Shown here in pieces: positions 11,733 to 22,793 of a stretch of 64,000 bases of DNA. Each line of letters begins with the position of its first letter. The first letter of the stretch is position 1. The notes under the pieces are model-generated. The model had not been told where the DNA came from and did no database searches. It was given only the letters and a program-made list of their open reading frames with translations. Source of the DNA: Cunninghamia lanceolata (taxonomy: Eukaryota > Streptophyta > Pinopsida > Cupressales > Cupressaceae). Location of the stretch: positions 2,232,001 through 2,296,000 of the forward strand of contig BSBN01000334.1 in the NCBI GenBank assembly GCA_027924645.1, given 5' to 3'. The translations under genes and the position numbers were made by a program.

Positions 11733-12799
11733 TTGGGTTGATTCATGATGTTGAAAACTTGGTCACATTCTTCCTTGATTATTAGGGTTGCAAGAAGGGG
11801 TGATCTCATATATATTCTTTTGTCTATCATGTTCAGTGTTTGGAACATTATAGCCATGCAATCTTCACCCACATGGCTGATGAAATGACTATAGGCATCA
11901 CTTGCTTCATTGCAATACATATTCTCATATTTCACATTACTCTTCTTGCACATATTCAAAGTATTATTTATGGACTTACTCATAGCAACCAACCCATCAT
12001 TTTTTGAATGATAAAATGATGAATGCTTTGAAATATTGAGATTACCTTCACCTAGGTAGATGTGATTGTTCCCTAGTCTACATCTTTCATTTCTATGAGA
12101 TGATCTAACAATATCAATACCTGCATGCCTAAGTCCTTTTACCAATAAATGCCTCAACTTGTTTTCAATATCCATAGCCATGGAATATTCTTGGTGGATT
12201 GTCGTGGGATTTTTATCTCTCAATAAATAGCTCATTTCTTCATTGAATGTACCTAAGTATATAATCAAACACATTTCATCATTCGGTCTTATGACTTTAG
12301 GAATGTCCCTCAAAGCCTCTGCAAATCTTAGGTTAAATACTGACACTATCTCATCCTTTTCTTTTTGAATGCTCATAAACTTGTTAATTATTGAGCTTAT
12401 ATGAATCCTCTCACCAAATTGTTCCATGAAAGTTGTCCTAAGCTCATCCCAAGAAACAATTGAGCATACTGGTAAATAAGAGAACCGATCCCTTGCTTTA
12501 TCTTTTAGAGTTTGAACAAACATCTTCATGACCACATCCTTAAACTCCACTTCATGATCCCCCATCATATCAATGAAATCATGTAGGTGTTTACTTGCTG
12601 GTTCAAGCCCGTTACCACTAAATTTTGGCAATTTATTTTGGATCTCATGGGGTATATGATTTGGAAAACCAAATATATTACTGAAATTTATGGCTTTATA
12701 TCTCTCAACAACAAAACCTCCCTGATAATGCACATCGGGCTGCACAGTGTGCATTGTTACAATTAGATCCTCATAGGGAAGCATAGGCTGATGGCACAA
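11729..12799 (-). CDS. Ty3/gypsy-type gag capsid ORF (element T)
   Basis: This 356-codon ORF is the longest unbroken frame in the window. Residues about 55-200 match the retrotransposon gag fold: LPKFSGNG, HLHDFIDMMGDHEV, MKMFVQTLKDKARDRF, SWDELRTTFMEQFGE and FNLRFAEALRDIP. This capsid-like domain forms the virus-like particle. The C-terminal third is less conserved and lacks a CCHC zinc knuckle. No protease or polymerase follows before the element is cut at 10474. The start at 12799 is the first ATG of the frame, and the capsid begins about 50 residues later. The open frame may be chance survival or a younger copy. Confidence 0.75.
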   Translation of the reverse strand: MCHQPMLPYEDLIVTMHTVQPDVHYQGGFVVERYKAINFSNIFGFPNHIPHEIQNKLPKFSGNGLEPASKHLHDFIDMMGDHEVEFKDVVMKMFVQTLKDKARDRFSYLPVCSIVSWDELRTTFMEQFGERIHISSIINKFMSIQKEKDEIVSVFNLRFAEALRDIPKVIRPNDEMCLIIYLGTFNEEMSYLLRDKNPTTIHQEYSMAMDIENKLRHLLVKGLRHAGIDIVRSSHRNERCRLGNNHIYLGEGNLNISKHSSFYHSKNDGLVAMSKSINNTLNMCKKSNVKYENMYCNEASDAYSHFISHVGEDCMAIMFQTLNMIDKRIYMRSPLLATLIIKEECDQVFNIMNQPK

Positions 12800-13270
12800 T
12801 CTCCTATACCTTCACCAGCCTTTACATATTAATTTTACAACTACACATTGAAAACTCAATTTCATTTTACAACCTAACTTCAAGCTTTTACAAAACTTCT
12901 ATCTTAGCTTGCCTAAGATCTTCCAAATGAGTTTCATCAAAAACTTGCATACTTTAATACATACAACATGCTATAATCTAGTAATACAGAAGTATGCAGG
13001 CCTATAACCACCCTTTCCTTTTTTTTTAGTGCTTATTCTTCACTTAATAAGGAACTACATTATTCCTGAGGCCTTCCATAAACAACCTTCAAACATAAAA
13101 TTATCTTTCAGAGAGACAGGAACATGTAGAATACCTCGAGATATGTTGTAATTGCTACAAATTTTCCTTCTGAATGGAAACTATGAAAATTTCTGCACAA
13201 TTTTACTAGGTTCTTTTTCACAGAGTCACCACCTCTTTTCATAGAGGAACTTCAAACAATACAACTCTCT
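12800..13270 (-). other. Leader region upstream of T gag, with a weak primer-site-like motif
   Basis: There is no coding signal. On the minus strand TGGTGACTCTGTG (13231 to 13219), followed by AAAAAGAACC, resembles the second primer-site-like block of W and its downstream AAAGAACC. It could mark the decayed 5' end of T. The junction between T and the end of U lies near 13230-13270 but cannot be fixed exactly. Confidence 0.35.
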
Positions 13271-15217
13271 CTAAATCCTTCTTTCACTCTGGGCTTTCTC
13301 CATCAACAAAGCCACATCTAGTTCCTCTCTATACACAATTTCCATATAGAGATGATCTATTCTTTTATTTGTCTGATTCAAAACACGTAGAATCGCCACC
13401 CTCTCAAAAGGGAAAATAATACAATATACATACACCAACTCTAAATACCCATGACAAACCACTAGATGGATTTCAACATTTATAAACAAAGAGTCGCCAA
13501 TCTATTGGTTCTTCCAACTGATTATCTAAATCCCCTAAAGAATAAGCCAATTTCTTATACTCAAGGATTTTCAACTCATTGTTGTAATCTTGTTCATTGG
13601 CCACTTATTTGAAATCATTGAGTATAAGAAATTGATTGATTCTTTATGGGATTTAGATAATCAGTTGGAAGAACCACCATGGGGCTCTTTCCTTTTTAGT
13701 GTTGGTGTCAACTCATTCCATCTACCTCTTGAGAAGCTCAATGCCTCCTTACCAATTCTCTTAGCTAATTCCCTAAATTTATTATAGTTCATTGCCCTAC
13801 ATTCCAAGATTTTTGTTTCCACCTCAGGATGTTCAATAAGGTTAATCCATTCTACCACTATCATGTTTGGATCTAGGGGCTCTACCCTGATTTTGAGAGG
13901 AATGGATTTCTCCCTTTCATTATATTGTTGCTAAAGGATCCCTCTCCTATGCTTATTCTATATGAATGATGCTAGGGCTCTTAATTGCACATCTCCAATT
14001 ACAATTAGGGGATTCCAATTGGTATTATAGGGAATAGCCAATTCATGCAAATAAATTTCACATAACTGGTTCTGCATTTCAAGGGTAGCTTTTTGGTAGG
14101 ATGTCAAAAATAAATCAGGTGTGAAAAGAGAAGCAGGGGCATCACTATAAATCTAACTAAACTGAAAACTTAAATAATGTACTTGTAAATAAAGGGCATA
14201 AACCCTTGTAGGTGGTCAGCATCTCATAAGTTGGACTATCATATCTACCATCCTATCTATTTTGAACTTCAATCTTCTTATTTATTTATTTTTATCCTCA
14301 ATCTCCTCATTGTACTTTTCCTTCATTTCATGTAGTTCCTTTACCATTTCATCTATCTTACTCCACACTTGCAAAGTAATAGTTAACAAAGTTGATGGTG
14401 CAGGTTCCTCCTATTGTTCCTCCTGTTGCACAAGCTCTTGACTTCTTTGATTTATTTCTATGATGGCCAATTGTGCCAAATGGTCTAGTCCTATTTTCTA
14501 TTGTCAGTAAACATGCAGCTGATCCTCCAACCTCTTAACTCTCTCATTTAACCCAATTTCCTTTTGTTGATATTCTTTCAACTGTTTCTCCAATGCTGCA
14601 ATCTTGTATAGAACTACCTGTAACTCATCCATCCTTTCCTCTGTTTTCTCCTTAGAATTCAACAACAACTCTTCTATTTGAATTTCATCTGGAGAAGATG
14701 ACAAGTCTCGATTCTCTATATCAAGGGGATGTTGATGTTGTTTCTTTGTTGTGTATAAGTCCTCTTCCTCTGATTCTGTGTCAATTTCCATGATAAGTGA
14801 TTGGGCTACATTCAATTGTTCCCTATTAACAAACAAGTGTTCCTTTTCTGAGTCTATGTAAGTTTGTACATCAACCACTTTCTTTTGTTTAGGAGGAGTT
14901 TTTCCTCATATAGCTCCTTTCTCCTTTAGGAGGCCTAATCTCCTGAGTGGTTGAGTGGTCACTTTTTATTTCTTTTTGGCTTTAGAGGGGGAAGAGGATG
15001 CTTTTCTCTTTTTAGTGGGCTTTAAGGTAGAAGAAAGATTTTAGAAACTCTTAGGTGTTGTGGGTGATGAACTGGTAGTTTTAGGTAGTAGTTTTTGTTT
15101 TTCACTTTACTCTGTGTGGCTATAAGTTTGTGAGGGTGAATGCTCTAGAAAGGGGGTTGATATTAACGAAGCTACAAGTGTGGGAGACTTTGAAGGTTTG
15201 CTAATGGGGTTAATAGT
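13271..15217 (-). pseudogene. Accessory ORF of element U, C-terminal part
   Basis: This continues the ORF that starts at 29678 and is cut by element Y. From 15217 downward it reads a Pro/Ser/Thr/Lys-rich linker, then an acidic and coiled-coil stretch (14878-14504, KEKTEERMDELQVVLYKIAA). After a decayed part comes RWNELTPTLKRKEP (about 13735-13680). An inverted duplication interrupts the frame, after which reading resumes with LGDLDNQLEEP and IDWRLF. The order matches E1, which has RWNILTP then LRLFMRKEK. Most stops are TAG. The last 70 codons (13489-13271) are open but not recognisable. Function is unknown. Confidence 0.6.
13507..13675. repeat. Inverted repeat, 58 bp arms, 53 bp loop
   Basis: The arm 13507-13564 is the reverse complement of 13618-13675 with 54 of 58 positions matching. 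Read on the minus strand the left arm codes for EYKKLAYSLGDLDNQLEEP in the frame of the accessory ORF. The right arm codes for nearly the same peptide only on the plus strand. The right arm is therefore an inverted, templated copy inserted into the ORF. Confidence 0.9.
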
Positions 15218-16473
15218 TGTTTAGGGAAAAATTGGATTTGTTAATATTATAATGTTTAGATGTTTAAATCCTCCTTTCCACCTTACATTCAAGGATCTAG
15301 GGTCGAGTGACGAGAACTATCATACCCTAGGTCACTTGCAGATGTAGGAAAACTTGGATTAGGGAATTTAATTATTAATTTTCCTTCTCTTATGTCCAAT
15401 TAACCATTAAAACCCTAATTATGCAAATACGGCAACAAATTGATGAAATATGGAAAAATCTCTTGCAAACAGGAATAAAATACCAAATTACAGAATACCT
15501 ATTTTTAGGATTCTGAAGCGGAATAGTCAGGGACACTAGAGCGGGCACCCAAGTCCAACGTACCTACTTTTTCACAGAATCTAGACCTCCTTCCAACACT
15601 AATCAACCCTGTAACTTCTATTTTTGGAGATCTGTCTACGGAGGACACTAGAGCTAGTGCCCAAGTCCTGGAAGTGCTCCTTTGTCCTTCTTTTCTTTAG
15701 ATTTTGAATCCTTGATGCCTGCCAATCCTTCATGCAACTCCATTTTTCCCAAATGTGACACCTATAACCTGCAATCACAAGACTTGGTTTGGGGGTTGTG
15801 GTGTTTAGAGGCTTGCCTCAGTCAAGCCCCAGAGGACACTTAAGTCTCCAAACACCGTTGTCAAATAAAGAGTGAGTACCCTTGTGAGGCAGAGGCAAAA
15901 ACCAAATGAATCAACGATGAAAACACAATATTATGTCACCTTGTAGTGAAGCTCTCATGGAGGAAGAGGCTCTTCATGCCATGAGGGAATTGATGCTCAA
16001 ATATGCAAATATCAACACACAAAACACACAAGTCTGCCCTTGAAACACAATAGAAGCCTTGAATCACCTTGAGAACACAATAACTTGTTAGTTATCCTCT
16101 AATTGAAATCCAGTTTACAAATCAATGCCTAAGCATGCTTATATATGCAACTACAAGTACTCCCGCTAAGATTTTAAAAATCAAAACTTACTGTGTCGGC
16201 AAAAGGACCTAATAACGGTCATAAACTGACACCCAAAAATTAGGGCTGCCCCAAAATAGTGCAGGACTAGGGCATGGGCACCCAAGTTCTCCCCCCTATT
16301 TTGGGCAGGGTATAGCTCAAGGGGTCCACCTAGGTCTAATTTATCATGAAACCTAGGCCTCATTCTATCAGGATGCCAAAATATGAACTAAAATGTCCTA
16401 AATGCATACTAAAGACCTGGGAGCTAAACCTTATAAGGGAAAAGCCCCCAAGGGGACATTTTCTGACGTTACA
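15218..16473 (-). repeat. 3' LTR of Y
   Basis: TGTTTAGGG...GTTACA on the plus strand, 1256 bp. On the coding strand it starts TGTAACGTCAG and ends CCTAAACA. It matches 27611-28866 throughout, with scattered substitutions, many of them C/T or G/A. The minus-strand TATATAAG at about 16139-16146 is the likely U3 TATA box. Confidence 0.95.
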
Positions 16474-16487
16474 TTTACCCCCCACTT
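16474..16487 (-). other. Polypurine tract of Y
   Basis: The minus strand reads AAGTGGGGGGTAAA directly before the TGTAACG of the 3' LTR. This is the expected plus-strand primer and fixes the element on the minus strand. Confidence 0.85.
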
Positions 16488-18380
16488 GAATGTATGTATA
16501 AACACGAGGCCAATACATGCATTAAAGTAAGGTCACAAAAACAACAAACACACCAAGCACAGAGAAGACACGCCAATCACATAGAGGACAATAACAGGCA
16601 CACAAAACATGGAGAAGACAGTTACAGTCACGCAGAACATGTAGAATACAACCAATGCATAGAAGACACATTAATGCATGGAAGACAGAAATGATATCTT
16701 TTCTTTTCTTTTTCTCATATACATGAAATTCAAATGCAAGTACTGGAAAGTAAACAAACCTCCCATAATAAGGGATGCACTACCCTAAGGTGCAGGTCTC
16801 TCTATATATGGGGCAACAAACACACAAAACATACAAAACCTCCCAAAAATGCAGGAAGCACTACCTGAGGAAGCTGGTCTCTGCATATGGGGCAATAAAC
16901 ACACCATACAAAACAAGCATGCAAAAACACACACACTTGAAGACATGGAGAAAACACAGTAGACAAATGATGGAGTGTACCTATTTCTAGTTCCAACACC
17001 ATCTCAGGTACATTATAGGCACACACCGATGATTGGGCTTCACCACAACAATCACCGAAGACACACTTAAGGGTTGAGTTAGTCACAGAACCGCTCCCTG
17101 CCTCCGCAGAGGACTTTTGAAAATGACAGGATGATGAAATCTACTTTGAGAAATACACCATCCCTGCCTCCACAAAGGGATTAAGAAAAAAAGATATACG
17201 CAATATCCTGCCTCTACAGAGGGCTTACATGATTGATTGATTGATTGCAAACAAACTCAGGATACATGATGCACTACCCTAGGGAGAAAGTCTTTGCATT
17301 TGAGGTCAAACACATTGCTAACATCTATAAAAGACAGCTTACCTTATATATGCCCCCACCTTAAGGTTGTTGATATCAGTTATTGATATCAAGTACATAA
17401 GGTAGGAAGAAAACACACAAGGGAACATTGACTTTCACAAAGCCCATGCCCCCTAGAGGTGACATGTACTTTACAATCGCCAAATGTTCCCAAAAACACA
17501 TCCCTGCAAGAAACATGTTAGTGTCTACAACATCATGATAAACAACAACATCAATGCATATGATTAACCACACAAAGAGCCAAGGTTATATAATGAATTC
17601 AGAGTTTGAGGATAACCGTGGGGCTATATCATGAAGCTCTCTGAATCGAGTACTGCCAAGGCTAGATTCAAAGGCAAACAAAGGTGCACAGAGCAACAAT
17701 ATTGTTAATGTTTGTAAATGTGATAGAGACATCATGAAATATACTACGCAGAAAGCATGAGTGCTTCCACCAGCCAAGCGTCAGATAAGATATACAACCC
17801 CATCATCATATTAGGAACTAAGTCCATTTTTTGATTGCTCTCGAAAGGGACACTAGGTCCTCATCAGTATAATTTTTTGCCGTCATCCACCCGCTAGGTG
17901 GAAACACTAGAGGAAGGGAAACAATACATAAGAGAGAAGAAACAAGTGTCTTAGGGCGAATCATGTAGGAGGGTGCCCCCAGGTCACCAACCGCAATGCT
18001 ATGTCTGTAAGACACAACACTCAACACTGAAATCAGAGAGAGAGCAATATAGAAGAATGATTATACAAATAGAAGATGGTCACAACAGAGACTATCTCCT
18101 AGTATCCCGAACCTTATGGGAGAATCCGAGGTCATCCTACGAGGCCTAAACAACACATAACACATCACGGGGGAAGCACATAATGAGAGAGATAAAGAGT
18201 TAAAGATACTTACCTGTTAGGGTACCACCATTAAGAACATGCATATCGAGGATATCTGTCATGTTGTTTTGATCTTGTTGAATTAACATTAAGTGTAGGA
18301 CGACGAGAGGCTTTCTTTTCTTTAAAAGAATTATATCCAATGCCACTTGAGTAATGTGTTGAAGTGGATTCTATAGGTAC
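16488..18380 (-). other. Long 3' non-coding region of Y
   Basis: About 1.9 kb separate the protease ORF stop from the polypurine tract. Part of it (16500-17300) has CA-rich degenerate repeats (CACACAAAACA, AGAAGACA words) and three CTGCCTCC/TCTACAGAGG motifs near 17100-17220. No RT, RNase H or integrase motif is visible on either strand. Confidence 0.7.
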
Positions 18381-20016
18381 TCAGATCCCTTGTTGATTTA
18401 CACGACATCCCTTGCCTTCATATTCACAATTGTTATAAAGGATTTTAAATCCTCGACCATAAAGGGATGTCACTTCCTTAGAAGAAGGTGAAGCCTCATA
18501 GGTGTCATAATTTGTAGTGTAAGTGAGAGTATTATCTTTGTTTTCTACCCAGGAAGCTTTGTTTTTCTTAGGTGCTTCACAAAATTGCTTAGGTGAGATT
18601 GATGCAACTTTTGATGCATCAAGGCTATTAATTTTATATTCCCCTACACTGCAAAGATTAAAATCTAATGAACCCCAGTCATCACCAGCAAATGCATTTG
18701 ATGGTTGAGAGTCTTGCACAACATTAGTCATTGATGGATCACATCGCAAGTTATTTAATCTTATATGGTTGTGAACGGGTTTTTGCTTTTTAATATGTAA
18801 ATAGTTATCTGGTTCAGGATCAGTATGAATAATGTGAAGTTTACCTTTTAATATAAATTTGATTGAACGATACAAAGTGGAAGGAACTACCCCCAATGCA
18901 TGAATCCAAGGTCTACCAAAAATCATGTTGTAAGATAAAGAACAAGGCATGACATGAATCAGGATAGGCACAAGCACAGGTCCTACTTGTATCGGTAGAG
19001 TTATAGTGCCCACGGATTATCATCCAACATTATCAAAGCCACAAATGCTAATGTCGTTTGGTGTGATTTGTGATGTATCAACCTTGATTTTGTGTAGTAG
19101 GTCAATGCTACAAATGTTAAGAGATGATCCAGTGTCGATCATAACTCATTTTACCAATGTTTTGTTTATTGTCACAAAGATTATAAGTGGATCATATTGG
19201 TTTTAGACTTCAATTGATAGTAATTCATGTGGCTGAAAGATAATATCCATTTTTGTTGCATGCATACTATCCAATACAGCTGCTACATCATTAGGCTTAG
19301 TAGTCGGTGGGACAATCACCTTCTGTAAAGCTTCTTGGAGCATTCGATGGTATGTAGGCGATGTTTGTATTAAATCCCAAAGAGAGATCTTAGCTAGAGT
19401 AGTGTGAAGCTGTTTGACAAGATCATACTCTTGACCACTTTTATGAGTAAGATGAGGTGGTTGAGGGAGCATAGATTGAGAACATGGAAGAGAGATAGGC
19501 ACATGCACGGTGCTTTGTTACTTTTCTTGTTATTACAGGTGTTGTATGTGTGAGCAATCACATTATGGTGTGGTTGTTGTAACACATTTTGAACACCTTG
19601 AACCATAATCACCAGCTTTAAGCAATAAGGTGCATTAGGTGCCCCCTGCACAACCATCTTAGGAATAGTGCTACCAAGTCTATTAATAAGTATCAAATTA
19701 ACACTATTTTCCACTTGATTGCACACAACATCCATCCCTAAAGTATTTAATGTGAGAGACCTTTTCTCATCCACTAATGCTACATCTTGGCTAGGGATAG
19801 CAATGGGATGAGAGGAAGGTACATCATCATTAGCATACTCTATGGCAAAAAAAGGTTTTCACTCTCATCTTTCTCATGAGTGTTCCTAGAGTTGAATTTG
19901 GTTAAATATTCTAATATCAAAGGATGTTCACCCACAAGGATTAAAAATTGGTCAAAATCAAGATCTTTGATAAATGCATGCAAAGATACCATTGAGAAAT
20001 GACATGAAGGTGCCAT
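18381..20016 (-). pseudogene. Protease-containing ORF of Y
   Basis: Starting at the ATG complementary to 20014-20016, it opens with about 60 codons (HAFIKDLDFDQFLILVGEHP), then a decayed linker with a frame change. From about 19440 it reads EYDLVKQLHTTLAKISLWDL, a motif typical of the region before protease in Tat-like gypsy elements. The retropepsin active site DTGSSLNICS is near 19140-19112. GRPWIHALGVVPSTLYRS (about 18920-18870) is the flap/C-terminal block of that protease family. The frame then runs to a stop at 18381 without RT. The likely role is processing of Gag, supplied here without Gag. Stops at 19203 and near 19010 would block the protein now. Confidence 0.75.
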
Positions 20017-20099
20017 TCCAATGTAAGATCAGATTTTGAAAATCTTTTCCAACTTTGTGCAAAAGTCAAATGCAAGACTATATGCAAAAAGTGACTTAA

Positions 20100-20830
20100 A
20101 TGCTTGGTTTTTCAATACATTTTCCAATGCAAATGAATGAAACAAAGTGTGCTGTAACGATTTTGATTAGGGGTAGAAAGTCATATGTCTAATATCAGTC
20201 CAAAACAGAAAAATTATCCTTCTCAACACACTCTTGATGCAAATTTAAGTTAATGCCAAGTCGAAATATAGTGAAAATATGTCAAAATAGACACTTTTTT
20301 CACCAAAACTCAATGCAAAAGAGCATAACAAAGGGTGTTGTGAGGAAAATGATGATGGAAAGAGAATAATATTGCTAACAACAGCCACTCTATGCAAAAA
20401 TACCCAACACAACATGCTTTTAGTGCCACTTAAGGTAAAGCCCTAGTGAAAATATAGTAAAATATGCAATTTTTCACGGTTTTTCAATTCCAAGACCTAG
20501 CAAAGGAGGTGTTGTAAGGAATTTTAGGAGGTAAAAATAATAATATTAATAATATCAATCACCTCAATCTATAAAATTGATCACAACACGCTTGGAGTGC
20601 AAACTAGTTCAAACCCTAGGGAAAAAATAGCCAAAATGTGTAGTTTTTTTTTCAAAAAAATTTCACTACAAGAGCCCAAAAAAAGGGTGTTGTCAATATT
20701 TTTATGAGGGGAAGAAAATGATTACCCTAATAATAGAAAAATAATGCCAAAATACCTTTCACAACACACCTATGGTGCAAGTTTATAAAGTCGATAAGGC
20801 CAATTTTAGTGAAAATTGTTGTTTTTGAAG
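20100..20830 (-). repeat. Diverged ~180 bp tandem repeat, four copies, in the Y leader
   Basis: Anchor words AAAGGGTGTTGT (20144, 20330, 20502, 20682) and CAACACNNNNTTGGTGCAA-like (20224, 20408, 20584, 20761) recur with about 172-186 bp spacing. Each unit also holds AGTGAAAATATAG and AAATATGCAATTTTT words. Copies are strongly diverged, so this is an old array. It lies between the 5' LTR and the ORF of Y. Confidence 0.8.
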
Positions 20831-21076
20831 CCCTAGGTTTGAGATCTTGGGATAAAATTCTATGTGAATTCTTTGAAGTATGATTTATGATGAAATTGAC
20901 TTAATCTCAGATCTGAAAATGATTTTCAAGCCTTAACATGCAAAATGCCCATGCAAATTTAATGAAAATGATTCAAAATTGCTAGTTTTTGTTGAAATTT
21001 TCTATGTAAAAATGCAAATATTTTAAATCTAAATGCAAATTCACACTAAAATGCAAGACTATAGACAAATGAAAAT

Positions 21077-21088
21077 TTGAATGAGCCT
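21077..21088. repeat. LINE target-site duplication, left copy
   Basis: TTGAATGAGCCT is repeated exactly at 27215-27226 after the poly(A) tail. A 12 bp duplication of variable-length type fits target-primed reverse transcription. Confidence 0.9.
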
Positions 21089-21332
21089 GAGAGATGGTGT
21101 TCATGTGCTCTACAAGCCAAGCTAGGGTGAACATGCCCTAGCTCATTCTCTATGTGTTGCTCGCTTCTGTGTTGTGGGGGGTTTTTTTGAAGCTTTCGGG
21201 GTGGTGGTGGTGGGTTTTTTCTTTTCTGGAGGCCTTCTTTCTGCCATTTGGGTGGCTTGTGGGTGGAAGGGTTTTGATCCTTCCCTTGGGGTCTTGTCTT
21301 GTTCCATTTCTTGCAAACATGTCCTAGGGGTT

Positions 21333-22793
21333 TGCATGCCTGCTGGGGATCTTATTTTTTGCTATGCAGGGTGGGGAAACATCTAGGGCTAGCCCAAATT
21401 GGATTTCTGATCAGCAGTTGGTTCGAAGCCTTCGGTGCATGGAGTGAATGTTTTTGATAATACACTATTTTCTTTAGAGATGGAGATGAATGATCTAGGA
21501 TCGATTAGTGGTTCCTGAATAACAAAGATTAATGGGTGTTTGGAAAGATGCAAAGAGCGACCGAAGTTGATTATCTTGATGGAAATGCTTGCAGATGATA
21601 TTGAATACTATTCAAGGCACTCTTTTTATTGCAAGTTCATGGGTTTGAGAGTCTTGCTACAATTTTTGGAATCCTAGGCTCAGCGGACTTGGATGCCAGA
21701 GGGGGAGATGGAGATTAGGCTCCTTGCGAACAACTTTTTTATGGTCTCTTTTGATTGCATGGCAGATCGGAATAAGGTCTTCGAGGGTGGCCCCTATTTT
21801 TATAACCAAGTGGGTTTGTTTATCAAGCCATGGCATGCTGGCTTCAACCTGATTGAGGCATTACTGAGTCAGATCCCAGTTTGGGTTCAATTGCCGTGGT
21901 TTCCAGTTGAGTGTTGGCAGGATGGCGTGTTGCATTTGGTGGCTTCAATGCTCGGTAAACCTGTTGGGTCTTCACAATAGACGCAATATAAAAAGGTAAT
22001 GACTTTTGCTTGTACCTGTGTAGAAATTGATTTAAGCAAGCCACTACCAGATTCTATTGAAGTGAGTGCCGGATCATATACTTGGGTGCAATAGCTAGAT
22101 TATGAAACCCTACCTTTTCGGTGTTGTCTTTGTCATGAATATGGTCACTTGTAGCGTAGGTGCCCTAGGGCTAAGCCTGTGGTGCCCCAAACTTCTCAGC
22201 CTTCTCGTAATCCACCTAGGGCTGATAATGGTAAGGAGCCTATTCTGGGTGATGGTAATGGAGATGATGGCTATGTCCCTGTCAAGGCTCGCAATAGGAA
22301 TTAGGGCCAGAAGCAAACCTTGAGGGAGAGGTAGGTTGATGAAACTTTTAATAGGTTTGAGGTGCTAGATGATCTCAGCTAGGGGGAAGTGAATCTAGGG
22401 TTGCTGAACTTGGATCAGGGAATTTTGGGTATAGGACAGGATGGGCCACCATTGGAGGCCATGTAGGTTATGCAAGAGACTGGGGTTGGGCAAATGGATA
22501 CGGATCAACAATTGATTGTCCAAACTAAACAAGAATCTTCTATTGGAGCTTCGAAGAATGGTGGAGGTGGTTCCCCATTGCCCCTGAAAGGAGGCAAGAA
22601 TGTGGGGAAGAGCTCTTTGGCCTCCTCTCATTTGGGTATTCAGCAAATTGAACTGAAGAAAGGGATTGGTGACAGGACTTCCAAGCTGGGAAGGAAGAAG
22701 GATATGGAGAAGATTAAATTAACTGGGGAAACTTTGGTGGAGTCAGGGTCAGTCAAGACTCTGGATTCACATTTTTCATGCCCCCAGAAATGA
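21333..22793 (+). pseudogene. LINE ORF1 (DUF4283 domain, CCHC knuckle)
   Basis: This is the nucleic-acid-binding chaperone-like protein of plant L1 elements. One frame runs through to TGA 22791-22793. The DUF4283 region lies at about 21640-21980, including LLANNFFMVSFDCMADRNKV and VGLFIKPWHAGFNL. A C-x2-C-x4-H-x4-C knuckle follows at about 22120-22165, with a TAG inside it where relatives have Gln. The rest is basic and Gly/Lys-rich. Twelve stops lie in frame, ten of them TAG. The stop codon overlaps the ORF2 start as ATGA. The N-terminal start is uncertain; 21333 is the first in-frame ATG and 21480 is another candidate. Confidence 0.85.

Noticed and set aside
11729..11735. Programmed coupling between gag and the downstream frame through the GTGA overlap in T
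   Set aside because: The downstream frame has no ATG there and no conserved signal; a single-base frameshift is simpler.
13491..13500. GAGTCGCCAA as a primer-binding site for element T
   Set aside because: The complement TTGGCGACTC resembles the W primer site, but it reads in frame as IDWRLF within the accessory ORF of U, matching LRLF in E1, so coding sequence explains it better.
22110..22646. Minus-strand ORFs in the LINE
   Set aside because: They are antisense shadows of ORF1 coding sequence and show no family motif.
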